A DNA stretch of 64,000 bases from Incurvaria masculella (lineage: Eukaryota; Arthropoda; Insecta; Lepidoptera; Incurvariidae): positions 15,394,001 through 15,458,000 of the forward strand of contig OX335647.2 in NCBI GenBank assembly GCA_946894095.1. Reading direction: 5' to 3'. Within the stretch, counting starts at the first letter, position 1; each line of letters starts with the position of its first letter. The translations under genes were made by a program, and so were the position numbers. The notes under the pieces were generated by a model that saw nothing but the letters and a program-made list of their open reading frames with translations, had not been told where the DNA came from and searched no databases. Of the stretch, positions 11,426-21,153 are shown piece by piece.

Positions 11426-11506
11426 ATGGCGCGAAACGTGGTCGCCCCGCCCGGACCCGCCGCGCCGCCGCCGTCGCCACCTCCGCATCCCTACCGAGCT
11501 TTCAAA
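11426..11506 (+). other. Weak candidate: proline-rich coding segment
   Basis: An ATG at 11426 in acceptable context opens a short proline- and alanine-rich frame (M-A-R-N-V-V-A-P-P-G-P followed by P-P-P-S-P-P-P-H-P-Y) encoded by GC-rich sequence, which then runs on into AT-rich sequence of ordinary composition. It could be the first coding exon of a host gene, but I see no clear splice donor and no homologous domain. Confidence 0.18.
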
Positions 11507-12002
11507 AATAGAATTAGAGTGCGGCGCACTTGCCTATTGAATTTGGTATTCAAATCTAATCCATCGTTCGAGGCAATTTCAGGAAAAAGACGAAAAAATA
11601 TATTGGCGTTAGGAATGTATTCTTCTTCTATGGACTGGTTAGGATATTCTCGCGAATCGACTGCTAAACTACACACATATTTCATAAAGAAAAAACTGGC
11701 CAAGTGCGAGTCCAACTCGCACACAAAGGGTTCCGTACCATCGTACAAGATTTAACACAAAAAAATCACGTTTCTTTACCCTCAACCTTTAATTTTGATA
11801 TTTTTTTATTTTGCTTGCTTTTATTGCTTTTATGCTTCCTATATTTGTTGTTATACGGGCAAAGTAAATACACACTCTGTGAAAATTTTAGCTGCCTACC
11901 TGTTACGGTTCATGAGATACAGCCCTGTGACAGACGGACCGACGGACGGACGGACAGCGCAGGCTTAGTAATAGGGTTCCGTTTTGACCCTTTGGGTGTT
12001 AA

Positions 12003-12987
12003 GCAACAGACAGCAAGTGGTACAAATAGGAAAAACTGCAGCCCTAAGTCAGTGACCTATGGAGTGCCTCAAGGCTCCATTTTAGGTCCACTACTTTTTC
12101 TAATTTTCTAATTTATATAAATGACCTCTCTAAGACTACACTACACGGACATATGACACTTTATGCAGATGATACCTGCCTATTCTACTTTGGATCTTCC
12201 ATTGTAGACACAATAAGAGAAGCGCAAGAAGATCTCAACATACTCAACGCATGGTTCAAAAATAACTTACTTACAATAAATACCAGTAAAACTTGTCATG
12301 TCATAATTACTGCAAAAAACATCAATATTGATCCACACTGTTCACTTAGTATAAATGGAGAAGTGATTGCTCAGGTAGACCATGAAAAGTATCTTGGATG
12401 AATCCTAGACAAGGATCTTTCTTGGCGTACACGCGTAAATCATTTCAAATCCAAAATCACTTCCCTGACTGGAGCACTACGAAGGATCAGTGCTTTTCTA
12501 CCTCTGCAAGTTCGAAAACATATTTACAACTCGTTAGTATACCCACACCTCGACTACCTCGCTGCAGTCTGGGGAAGTGCTGCTCCTTCTATTTTAGAAG
12601 AATTGCAGGTTGCTCAGAATAAAATAAGTAAGGTTCTGTTCCATTATGACTACCTGACTCCAACGACCACCCTTTATAAACAAACAGGACTTTTAAATAT
12701 CACACATATATACAAATACAGCACATGCATCCTAATCAGGAAAATACTCAATGATGACATTCATTCCCAGACAACATTTGTAAGAAATGATGAAGTGCAC
12801 GCTTATTTCTAAATAAGCGTGCTTATACATAAACTTACACGTGTTTTTGCCAAGAACAAATTACGGTAAAAGGACCGTGACTTTTGAGGGAGCAAACATT
12901 TATAATACCTTACCTAATCATATTAAAGACCAAACGTCTCTAGAAGTGTTTAAAAAAATGGTAAAATCGTTCTTCCTTGCCGATTAA
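12003..12987 (+). pseudogene. Jockey-like LINE reverse transcriptase, broken
   Basis: The 3' half of a non-LTR reverse transcriptase. It shows Y-G-V-P-Q-G-S-I-L-G-P-L-L-F (palm block before the active site), then Y-A-D-D (catalytic, in L-Y-A-D-D-T-C-L-F at about 12,160) and the post-palm K-Y-L-G and V-W-G-S motifs. Four breaks are visible. An 8-bp tandem duplication (TTCTAATT twice, about 12,099-12,114) shifts the frame between the first two blocks. There is an in-frame TGA at 12,399-12,401, directly after K-Y-L-G. A stop and frame change occur near 12,810. The final block resumes in another frame and ends at the TAA at 12,982-12,987. AATAAATAA lies just before the insertion's end at about 13,089. 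It is 5' truncated and dead. Confidence 0.8.
12797..12822. repeat. Perfect 12-bp hairpin at a frame break
   Basis: GCACGCTTATTT, a two-base loop (CT), then the exact inverse. It coincides with the point where the LINE frame stops, which suggests that a local inverted duplication made the break. Confidence 0.7.
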
Positions 12988-13109
12988 TGTTAAACATCTA
13001 AGGTAACCGTAACAAACTTTAATGTAACTAACTCATTATTCTTTGTAAGTGAATGTTCTGTTCTTAAGAGAAATAAATAATCTGTAAACTGAACCCTAAA
13101 AACGAACGC

Positions 13110-14310
13110 AATGCCGCGATTTTTAACCGAACCGTAGATTTACAGCTTTGACCCTTGTCCAACTTTACCGCATCGGCGGGAAATCGCGATGCTCTTTATT
13201 TATGGCTGATGCTGTGAAGGAAAAATATGTCCGTCTTGCGTGGACTAATATGCGGTCGTTCGTTGCAGAGCAGTGGAGAAGGCCGCAAAAAGGGCGTTGA
13301 ATGTGCTATATTTTGGAGCAAATAGAATAAATGCTAAGATTGAAATTGTTTAAATCGTATCGCATAATGTGTATTTTATGCTGGCATTATTTTATCTCGC
13401 CCTTACGTCAGATAAGATAGCGCCAATGTCGTTTGTAGCAATATCTGCCTAACTCTTTACATGCAGTTATCTATTTCTGTAATGAATCTATTACATAAAT
13501 AAGTTGAATTCGATAATTGTATATTGTGTGTGCAAAAAAAATGTCATTTACAATTAACGACTTTTGCGTTATGCCTCGTAATCGTCTCAAAAATACTAGC
13601 CAGCTCTGGTGTCTGTTGGGCACACGCATTTGGTCCCGAATTGTTCTCCTATTAATGGTTGTTTGAAAATTCTGAAATAAAATATTAATATATGTACTTG
13701 TGTAGCTGTGCACCAACTTATTACTTTTTGATAAAAAAGCTAGATTTTTTTAAGCGCTAACTTTGTATGAAAATAAAAATAGTAAATTAATCCATGTCCC
13801 TACTTCGGATGTAAATAAGTACCTCTCATATTTACGCCGGGTGATGCTCGTATATAAGGTATAAGCCGTTAATTTCGGAGGGTCCGTATCAACAACAAGA
13901 AGTTCTTTCCGGTACGGGAGGAAGTTTGTTATAAGAACCTTTTAACTTCAGACAAACTTTCGTTGGAGCTGTTTAATGTATTGTTAAATTACTTTTCAAT
14001 GAAATGAAAGCCATTTAAAAACTACCGGTGGATGCCTTTCTTCATACCTATAACCTGGGAGTGTTTAAGCAGTATTTTAATAAGATTAATAGTTCAGCCA
14101 TAGTCCGCAAATGCGCTGGCATGGCGCCTCGCTAAGCGTGGTTTTTGATGATCAGTTAAGTACGCGAAACAAAGAAACTTACTAACTTTCGTATTTATTA
14201 TATGAAGTTTAGGAAATTATCACTTCTCTCAATACGTTTTTTTTTCTCTACCCATACCACTAATAAAATCGTTTCTTTCATAATGGAAAGTATTGTGAAT
14301 ATTAGACATT
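13110..14310. other. Interval with no recognised feature
   Basis: No convincing frame, repeat family or long hairpin is seen. Confidence 0.35.
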
Positions 14311-14316
14311 AAGTAC

Positions 14317-14803
14317 ATTTATTTATTTATTTATTTATTTGGGAAATCAACAGCTTTTATAAACATAGCTTTTATACAATGACAAAAATGCAAAACATAA
14401 GCCAATAACAGATTTCCACTTCTTGTACAAAAAAGACTGTGCTCCAACTGTATTCGTCTATGGTGGTGAGAGATTGTGTGAGGGTGTGTGTGGTGGGTGA
14501 GAGGGTGTGTATGTATATGTATGTGTGTAAATCATCTTGATGTAAATATATAAATATGGGTGGAATGAGAATGAAGATGTATGAAATTGATGAATGATTT
14601 TGCTTATTTCGTATTATTTAATGTATGCTTAAATGTCTTCAAGTGTCACAAGAGCTTCAATTTTTTTTTTTCGAAATGTATATTTGGTGTGGATGAAGAT
14701 ATCAATTTCATTGAACTTACGATTATAGTTTCGTGTAATACGCGTTAATATATTATTTTCAGCATAGTTTGTGCGTTGAAGTGGCACGTGAAATAATGGT
14801 ATG
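14317..14803 (-). pseudogene. LINE 3' part (C-terminus, 3' UTR and AAAT tail), BEL-interrupted
   Basis: On the minus strand this is the end of a LINE: the last 58 or so codons of a reverse-transcriptase C-terminus (stop at 14,631-14,629), a 3' UTR, and an (AAAT)n tail at 14,317-14,341. The frame enters from the far side of the BEL/Pao element. Joining 21,158 to 14,798 with one GTATG copy gives an uninterrupted frame across the junction (R-H-I-P-L-F-H-V). The coding part has the V-P-L-Q-R-T-N-Y-x-x-N / I-T-R-x-Y-N pattern seen at the ends of such proteins. The GT-rich region at 14,465-14,530 lies in the 3' UTR. Confidence 0.7.
14799..14803 (+). repeat. BEL/Pao target-site duplication, left copy (GTATG)
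   Basis: Five bases GTATG immediately before the 5' LTR, repeated at 21,154-21,158 immediately after the 3' LTR. Five-base duplications are usual for BEL/Pao integrases. Confidence 0.9.
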
Positions 14804-15017
14804 TGGCGAGAACCTACTATGGCAACTCTGACACAGATTATTAAAAATCTGTGGTTGAATCTTTTCTCTCTTGTTAGCGATCGATTGTCAGAAGATATCA
14901 AAATAAAATTTATAGAATACAGATTTATTCAGCATCATTTTACATCGTCCAAGTCATTTCAAAATATACAATATATTACCACCATTACTTGCTAACGATT
15001 GCAAACCATCAAATCCA
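14804..15017 (+). repeat. 5' LTR of the BEL/Pao element
   Basis: 214 bp, beginning TGGCGAGAACC and ending CAAATCCA, so it carries the standard TG...CA ends. I see no difference from the 3' LTR. Promoter and polyadenylation signals must lie here; an AATAAAAT-like stretch (AAAATAAAATTTATAG) is present, but no clear TATA box. Confidence 0.92.
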
Positions 15018-15018
15018 T

Positions 15019-15034
15019 TGGTTCTTCGAGTCGG
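15019..15034 (+). promoter_or_regulatory. Primer-binding site, tRNA-Tyr-like
   Basis: TGGTTCTTCGAGTCGG starts two bases after the LTR. As I remember the insect tRNA-Tyr 3' end (including CCA), it pairs over all 16 bases, with two positions where U in the element faces G in the tRNA (wobble). The tRNA identity is inferred from memory; the position and the TGG start are seen. Confidence 0.6.
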
Positions 15035-15491
15035 TGAAAGCGGATGAATTAAGACTGCGTGCCGGCCGGCTTGCTGCCATTCAGACACGCGCAACAACAT
15101 TGTGCATTGCAAATCGTTGCAATCATCGGCGGTAGACAAGTTACGATTCGGACTGCACGTCGCTTCGTGAAAACACGCATCGCGGTCGCCGTGTCTGCAT
15201 CGCCCGCGCCGTGTTGTGTCGTCGTGCCAGTCGTCGTGTCGCGCCGCCACAACCTGGAGGAATCGCAGAGCCCCGGCGCCGTTTCGTGTCGTCGTGCCAG
15301 TCTCTTCGCACCTCTTCAGCGCGCGCCATATCGCGCCGCCACACCCAGGAAGTTTTGCATTGTCGTGTCGTCGCACGGGCCCAGCAGTTAGCAAGAATTA
15401 CTACCGCAATCCGCAGTCACGGCGTATCCTTTACTATCCATACTAACAGTATTGCTTCTAGTTCTGTCAAAACATTAAATTTACATATACA
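15035..15491 (+). other. BEL/Pao 5' untranslated leader
   Basis: A 457-bp leader, GC-rich between 15,140 and 15,390, with internally repeated CGTCGTGCCAGTC and CGCGCCGCCACA blocks (about 15,221-15,330). The many open frames on both strands here are artefacts of this repetition. It would contain packaging signals and possibly an internal ribosome entry function; neither can be identified from sequence alone. Confidence 0.6.
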
Positions 15492-18400
15492 ATGCAATCA
15501 GATTCAGAGTTGAAAGAGCTTGTAAAGAAGCGAGGCTCTGTGAAGGGCCGCTTTACATTGTTCACTAATTACTTAGCCAAATTAGAAGCTTCTCTGACAG
15601 ATATTCAAGTCCTCGAATTGCGCTTGCGAATTGACAAGGCAGAAACTTTGTTCCAAGAATATGAGGAAATACAAAATAACATTGACTCCTGTTGTGAGAA
15701 TAATTCAGAGCAGTTACAAGAGCGTGAGAAGTTTGAAACCATTTACTACAGTGCGATCGCTTCTGCTAGACAATGTTTAGCTGCACAAGGCGATGCACTT
15801 TCTCAGTCAGGTGGCACCGTTGTGTCGAACTGCGGTGTACCCGTGAAACAAGCAAACAACATAAAATTGCCAGTCATCGCGTTACCTAAATTTGGAGGTT
15901 CCTATGATAGTTGGTTAGAGTTCCGCGATATGTTTCAGTCATTAATTCACTCGAACGCTTCTATCGGCAGCATTCAAAAATATCATTACTTGCGCGCGGC
16001 CCTGGAAGGCGGTGCTGCACAGGTGATACGATCACTTGAGTTCTCCGCCGACAACTACACGGTAGCATGGGATCTCTTGTGTAACAGGTACGACAACAAA
16101 ACTCTACTAATTTATAATCACGTCAAGAGTTTATTCAACCTTCCGAACATAAGTAAAGAGTCACCATTTCTAATTCGAAAATTAATTGACATCACATTAA
16201 AGAATGTACGGTCATTGGAAACCTTAAAGGAGCCTATTGAGCATCGGGATACTTTATTAATATACTTAATTAGCACAAAGCTAGATGAGAGTACTTCGCG
16301 TGAGTGGGAAGAACATAAAGGCTCTCTCGAACCGTGCACGTTTGACTTATTTATCAAATTTCTTAAGAGTCGAGCTGACATATTGGAAACATTGCAGTTC
16401 AATAAAGGTAACAAACCATCAAATAATTTCCCTAAGGTTGAAGGTCGCGTGCGAACCTGCACTTCAGCGAGCCAATCAACATCTCACTACACATGCGCAT
16501 TGTGTTCGCAAAATCATTTAATTTATTCATGTCCACAATTTCTTACCTTATCAGTTTCTGAACGGAGTGACAAGGTAAATAACTTAAAGCTGTGCAGAAA
16601 TTGCCTACGGAATGGTCATTTTGCAAATAGATGTAAGTATGGGTCATGCAGACATTGCCATAAAAAACATAGTTCATTGTTGCACTTGTCATCATCGCAG
16701 GCGGAAGAAGATAAAGAAAGAAACTCCCTTTCTTCTGCTCCAGCTGTGGCGACATCTGCATATGTAGGTACTGGCCAAGTACTTCTGTCCACAGCCTCAG
16801 TGCAAGTACTTGATTTTGAAGGAAAGCCTCACTTAGTGACGGCATTACTTGATTCAGGATCTCAGTCATCATTCATAACCGAGTCATTGGTTTCCAGGTT
16901 AGGTTTGAAAGTAAACAGATCAAACATTCAAGTGGTAGGAGTGAACAACGCCATCTCAAATGTTGGTGAATGTTGCAAAATAACAGTAAGGTCACGCATC
17001 CAAGACCATGAATTCAGTACCATGTGTTTATTATTGCCAAAAATTACATCGAACCTGCCAAGTAAGAAGATCAACATAAATCAGTTTAACATTTCCCAGG
17101 ACATCCAGTTAGCAAACAAAGGGTTTTGTGAACCATCTGAAATTGAATTGTTAATCGGGGCAGACATATTTTGGGACCTACTTTGTTCAGGCCAAATCAG
17201 ACTTGGGAAAAATCAGCCCACCTTGCAAAATACTAAGCTAGGGTGGATAGTGTCAGGCCCCACAGGAGGGTACAGCAGCAAATTACAGTGTAATTTTACT
17301 CAAAATTCCGAATGCAAAGATCAACTTACCCGTTTCTGGGAATTAGAAGAAATTCCAAGTCAGCAGCATCTCTCAGAAGAACAAAAACAGTGCGAAGAAC
17401 ATTTTGTAAAAAATACCTACCGCTTACCGGACGGTCGCTTCTGCGTCCACATACCATTAAAGACTCCACCCACCGCGTTGGGAAATTCATTTGAACATGC
17501 ACGGCAGCGTTTTCTTTCCCTAGAGCGCAAGCTAAACCGTGATAAACCATTAAAACTAATGTACCAAGACTTCATTAAGGAATATATAAATCTGGGCCAT
17601 ATGTCTGAAATTGAAACTTACAAAGAATCTAACTGTTTCAGTTCACCATCCTGTGTGATCCCTCACCACGGGGTGATGCGCGAGCAAAGTTCAACGACCA
17701 AGCTGAGAGTGGTATTCGATGCATCAGCAGCTACTAGTTCAGGTATCTCACTGAATCAATTACAAATGGTCGGTCCCACCATTCAAAATGACTTAATGTC
17801 AATACTATTACGGTTCCGACAACATCAATTTGTAGCTGCTGGTGACATTGAAAAAATGTATAGACAAGTACTGGTTCACGAACCTCAAAGAAGGTTGCAA
17901 TTAATATTGTGGCGGAACGATCCCTCCGAACAATTGAAAACATTTCAACTCAATACCGTAACTTATGGCACCGCTTCAGCACCTTTCCTGAGTGTTCGGT
18001 GTTTAAAACAATTAGCGCTTGAGTGCGATGACCAAGTAATTTCAGACATTATTCAAAATGACTTTTATGTTGATGATTTTTTATCTGGATCCGACTCTGA
18101 GGAGGACCTAAGTCATATATGCCACAAGGTTTCAACAATTTTAGCCTCCGGAGGCTTTCATCTTCGTAAATGGAGGTCAAACTTAAAACATATTCCAAAC
18201 ATAGTTGTCGTGAAAGAAACACTAAATTTAAATGAAGGTCAGAACCCAAACATTCTCGGTCTAAGTTGGAATTCCGACACCGACACATTATCATTTCCAG
18301 TCCAAATCAAACATAATCATTCACAAGTAACAAAACGAGTTATACTGTCAACAATATCAAAGATCTTTGATCCAATCGGTCTGTTAAGTCCGTGTGTAAT

Positions 18401-20912
18401 AACAATCAAGGTGCTCATCCAAAAACTATGGCTTTTAAAACTAGGCTGGGATGAACCAGTTCCCAAAAACATTCAAAATGCATGGAACACATTTACAGGA
18501 CAATTACAACATTTGAGCCAACTACAAATTCATAGACATATAAAATGTGACGATCATATTTCAATTGAGCTACATGCATTTTCAGATGCGTCGCAGGTAG
18601 CTTATGGAGCCTGCGTGTATGTGCGCTCTGTCCACGCCGACAACAGTGTGACAGTAAGGCTGCTGTGTGCAAAATCAAAGGTTTGCCCCATTAAACCAGT
18701 CACCATTCCACGCAAAGAACTGTTAGGTGCGTTAATCGCAGCTCGCTTAGTAGGAAAGGTTGTGAAATCAATACGATTAAACATAAATAAAATAACATTT
18801 TGGTGTGATAGCAGCATTGTTCTGGGTTGGATTAGAACCGAACCATATAAACTAAAATGCTTTGTAATGAATCGTATTGCAGAAATTCAACAATTAAGTG
18901 ATAGCAATCCGTGGCGACATGTTCCAACAAGCTCTAACCCAGCTGACTTACTGTCACGGGGACATGAAGCTAAATTGCTAGGGGACTGCACGTTATGGTG
19001 GAACGGTCCACCATTTTTAACTCAAAATGAGTCATCATGGCCAACCAACATTTATGACGCTGAGCATTCATTACCTGAAATAAGACAAAACATCATTTCC
19101 GCTCCGGCAAAAACTCTCATTGCTGCTTCGGCAGGCAACCTCATAACCACTCAAACAGAAAAAATCATTGCCGCTCCGGCGGATAACCTCATTGCCGCTC
19201 CGGCGGATAACCTCATTGCCTTATCCATGGCTAACCTCATTGCCGCTCCGGCGGATAACCTCATTGCCTCATCCATGGCTAACTTCATTGCCGCTCCGGC
19301 GGATAACCTCATTGCCGCTCCGGCGGATAACCTCATTGCCTCATCCACGGCTAACTTCATTGCCGCTCCGGCGGATAACCTCATTGCCGCTCCGGCGGAT
19401 AACCTCATTGCTGCCTCGACAGCTAACCTCAATGAAATCATAGATTTCAGTAGATTTTCAAATCTAACTAAACTTACTCGAGCCACAGCTTACATGCTAA
19501 GGTTCATAAATAACTGCCGAAGTAAGCTCAACAAATCATTTCAAACGCTTACTGTGGAAGAGTTAACATCAGCATCCAATCTTATCATCAAACTTGTGCA
19601 ACAAGAATCATTTTCCAAGGAACTTGAAATACTCAAGAGTGGCAAGCCACTTCATTCGAAATCTCCACTCATAAGCTTAAGCCCATTTATAGACAATGAC
19701 CAAATTATCAGAGTCGGCGGTCGCATTCAGAATGCTGATTTCCACTATGACAAATGTCATCCAATTCTGCTGTGTGCGAGTCACTCATTTACCCAAATAT
19801 TATTCAGACAGGAACATTTGAGACTATTACACGCTGGCCCTTTGCTCTTGCTATCTACTATAAGGGAAAGATTCTGGCCGATTAGGGGTAGAAATCTTGC
19901 AAGGGCCACTGTTCACAAATGTGTAAAATGTCAAAGAATGAAGGCAAAAACATTAAATCCATTCATGGGCAATTTACCAAAGCAGCGCCTCCTTCCAGGT
20001 TCGGTATTCAACACCGTAGGCATCGATTATGGAGGCCCATTCCTAACTAAGGACAGGAAAGGTCGCGGATGCAAATTAATCAAATCATATTTATGCTTGT
20101 TTGTTTGTTTCACTACAACCGCATTGCATCTTGAATTAGTAAGCGATCTCACCAAAGAAGGTTTCTTGTTAGCGTTGAAACGGTTCATCGCACGCCGAGG
20201 TAAACCAAAGGAAATTTTCAGCGATAATGGTACTCAGTTTGTTGGAGCTTCCCGTGAGCTCAGTAAATTCTTCACGTCGCACGCTGACGACATTTCTGAA
20301 TATTATGCTAACGAAGGAATACAATTTAATTTTGCTCCTCCCTATGCAAGCCATTTTGGAGGGATGTATGAAACTTCAATTAAATCTGTTAAGGGTCATA
20401 TGAAACGAGTTTTAGGTAACTCTCACCTTACATTCGAAGAGCTTTCCACTGTTTTGACACAAATAGAGGCAATTCTTAATTCCCGTCCAATTTGTCCACT
20501 TTCCTCAGACCCCAGCGATTTCAGCGCTTTGACTGTCGGACACTTCATCATCGGAAGGCCGCTCACCTCACTGCCTGGTCCATCATACGAAGACATCAAC
20601 ACAAACCGGCTCACGAGGTATCAGCACTTGGAGCAACTCAGACAACATTTTTGGACTCGCTGGCACAAAGAATATATAGCCGAGCTTCAGCAACGACACA
20701 AGTGGCGCATCAAGCAAGAAGGTTTGCAGAAGGGAGACTTGGTTCTCATCAGAGACGACAACCTTCCACCACTCAAATGGCAGCTAGGCAGAGTGCTGAA
20801 GCTGTTTCCTGGACCTGATGGGATCAGCCGTGTCGCCGATATCAACACAGCCAAGGGAGTCACTCGTCGTTCATTTACTAAGCTTTGTCCGCTCCATGCT
20901 AAAGAAGATTGA
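15492..20912 (+). CDS. BEL/Pao Gag-Pol polyprotein, intact
   Basis: 1,806 residues in one frame. Visible domains: Pao-type Gag (roughly residues 1-300); a CCHC zinc knuckle C-x2-C-x4-H-x4-C (C368, C371, H376, C381); a retropepsin-like aspartic protease with D454-S-G; reverse transcriptase with the first catalytic aspartate in G-D785-I-E-K-M-Y and Y859-V-D-D-F at the active site; RNase H with F-S-D1032-A-S; an unusual 8-residue tandem repeat (residues 1200-1311); an integrase with an H-H-C-C zinc finger (from about residue 1440) and catalytic D1512, D1578 and E1627 (spacing D-D 66, D-E 49); and a C-terminal DUF5641-like segment. All key residues are present and no stop or frameshift interrupts them. 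The start is the first ATG after the leader (ACAATGCAATC). Gag and Pol are fused without a frameshift, as is usual for BEL/Pao. Confidence 0.95.
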   Translation: MQSDSELKELVKKRGSVKGRFTLFTNYLAKLEASLTDIQVLELRLRIDKAETLFQEYEEIQNNIDSCCENNSEQLQEREKFETIYYSAIASARQCLAAQGDALSQSGGTVVSNCGVPVKQANNIKLPVIALPKFGGSYDSWLEFRDMFQSLIHSNASIGSIQKYHYLRAALEGGAAQVIRSLEFSADNYTVAWDLLCNRYDNKTLLIYNHVKSLFNLPNISKESPFLIRKLIDITLKNVRSLETLKEPIEHRDTLLIYLISTKLDESTSREWEEHKGSLEPCTFDLFIKFLKSRADILETLQFNKGNKPSNNFPKVEGRVRTCTSASQSTSHYTCALCSQNHLIYSCPQFLTLSVSERSDKVNNLKLCRNCLRNGHFANRCKYGSCRHCHKKHSSLLHLSSSQAEEDKERNSLSSAPAVATSAYVGTGQVLLSTASVQVLDFEGKPHLVTALLDSGSQSSFITESLVSRLGLKVNRSNIQVVGVNNAISNVGECCKITVRSRIQDHEFSTMCLLLPKITSNLPSKKININQFNISQDIQLANKGFCEPSEIELLIGADIFWDLLCSGQIRLGKNQPTLQNTKLGWIVSGPTGGYSSKLQCNFTQNSECKDQLTRFWELEEIPSQQHLSEEQKQCEEHFVKNTYRLPDGRFCVHIPLKTPPTALGNSFEHARQRFLSLERKLNRDKPLKLMYQDFIKEYINLGHMSEIETYKESNCFSSPSCVIPHHGVMREQSSTTKLRVVFDASAATSSGISLNQLQMVGPTIQNDLMSILLRFRQHQFVAAGDIEKMYRQVLVHEPQRRLQLILWRNDPSEQLKTFQLNTVTYGTASAPFLSVRCLKQLALECDDQVISDIIQNDFYVDDFLSGSDSEEDLSHICHKVSTILASGGFHLRKWRSNLKHIPNIVVVKETLNLNEGQNPNILGLSWNSDTDTLSFPVQIKHNHSQVTKRVILSTISKIFDPIGLLSPCVITIKVLIQKLWLLKLGWDEPVPKNIQNAWNTFTGQLQHLSQLQIHRHIKCDDHISIELHAFSDASQVAYGACVYVRSVHADNSVTVRLLCAKSKVCPIKPVTIPRKELLGALIAARLVGKVVKSIRLNINKITFWCDSSIVLGWIRTEPYKLKCFVMNRIAEIQQLSDSNPWRHVPTSSNPADLLSRGHEAKLLGDCTLWWNGPPFLTQNESSWPTNIYDAEHSLPEIRQNIISAPAKTLIAASAGNLITTQTEKIIAAPADNLIAAPADNLIALSMANLIAAPADNLIASSMANFIAAPADNLIAAPADNLIASSTANFIAAPADNLIAAPADNLIAASTANLNEIIDFSRFSNLTKLTRATAYMLRFINNCRSKLNKSFQTLTVEELTSASNLIIKLVQQESFSKELEILKSGKPLHSKSPLISLSPFIDNDQIIRVGGRIQNADFHYDKCHPILLCASHSFTQILFRQEHLRLLHAGPLLLLSTIRERFWPIRGRNLARATVHKCVKCQRMKAKTLNPFMGNLPKQRLLPGSVFNTVGIDYGGPFLTKDRKGRGCKLIKSYLCLFVCFTTTALHLELVSDLTKEGFLLALKRFIARRGKPKEIFSDNGTQFVGASRELSKFFTSHADDISEYYANEGIQFNFAPPYASHFGGMYETSIKSVKGHMKRVLGNSHLTFEELSTVLTQIEAILNSRPICPLSSDPSDFSALTVGHFIIGRPLTSLPGPSYEDINTNRLTRYQHLEQLRQHFWTRWHKEYIAELQQRHKWRIKQEGLQKGDLVLIRDDNLPPLKWQLGRVLKLFPGPDGISRVADINTAKGVTRRSFTKLCPLHAKED
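19089..19424 (+). repeat. 14 tandem 24-bp units inside the BEL Gag-Pol frame
   Basis: Fourteen consecutive 24-bp units encode 8-residue repeats of consensus N-L-I-A-A-P-A-D, alternating with variants such as N-L-I-A-S-S-M-A and N-F-I-A-A-P-A-D. The first three and last units are diverged while the central ones are nearly identical, the pattern left by repeated unequal exchange or slippage. The array lies between the end of RNase H and the integrase zinc finger, so it lengthens a linker without harming the frame. I know of no such array as a standard part of BEL/Pao proteins. Confidence 0.92.
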
Positions 20913-20927
20913 AAGGCTCCTGCTTTC

Positions 20928-20939
20928 AAGGCGGGAGGA
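20928..20939 (+). promoter_or_regulatory. Polypurine tract
   Basis: AAGGCGGGAGGA (one C) directly abuts the 3' LTR, the position from which plus-strand DNA synthesis is primed. Confidence 0.75.
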
Positions 20940-21153
20940 TGGCGAGAACCTACTATGGCAACTCTGACACAGATTATTAAAAATCTGTGGTTGAATCTTT
21001 TCTCTCTTGTTAGCGATCGATTGTCAGAAGATATCAAAATAAAATTTATAGAATACAGATTTATTCAGCATCATTTTACATCGTCCAAGTCATTTCAAAA
21101 TATACAATATATTACCACCATTACTTGCTAACGATTGCAAACCATCAAATCCA
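20940..21153 (+). repeat. 3' LTR of the BEL/Pao element
   Basis: 214 bp, identical by eye to 14,804-15,017, followed by the second GTATG (21,154-21,158). Confidence 0.92.

Larger units (their letters stand above)
11692..13102 (+). repeat. CCGGCC interspersed repeat, copy 2, split by a LINE
   Basis: The repeat runs from the A-run and CTGGCCAAGTGCGAGTCC at about 11,692 to CTTTGGGTGTT at about 12,001. Its missing terminal piece, GAACCCTAAAAA, reappears at 13,090-13,101. The 1.1 kb between is a LINE fragment inserted a few bases before the repeat's end. The GACGGACG tract is short here (about four units). Confidence 0.75.
14804..21153 (+). mobile_element. Complete BEL/Pao LTR retrotransposon
   Basis: A 6,350-bp element with two LTRs of 214 bp that look identical by eye, a 5-bp target duplication, a primer-binding site just inside the 5' LTR, a purine tract just before the 3' LTR, and one open Gag-Pol frame of 1,806 codons. 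There is no envelope-like frame. Identical LTRs and an unbroken frame indicate a recent insertion that could still be competent. The domain order (Gag, zinc knuckle, aspartic protease, RT, RNase H, integrase) and the protein families (Pao-type Gag, DUF1758-type protease, Pao RT, C-terminal DUF5641) are those of BEL/Pao rather than Gypsy or Copia. Confidence 0.95.

Noticed and set aside
15049..15513. Five or six overlapping open frames on both strands just inside the BEL 5' LTR
   Set aside because: They fall in the GC-rich, internally repetitive 5' leader, have no domains, and overlap each other; repetition explains their openness.
19089..19424. CRISPR-like regular repeat
   Set aside because: The 24-bp units are contiguous without spacers and lie in a retrotransposon coding frame of an animal genome.
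19151..19486. 111-residue minus-strand and 91-residue plus-strand frames with regular repeats
   Set aside because: They are shadows of the 24-bp array inside the BEL Gag-Pol frame; a 24-bp period keeps every frame open.
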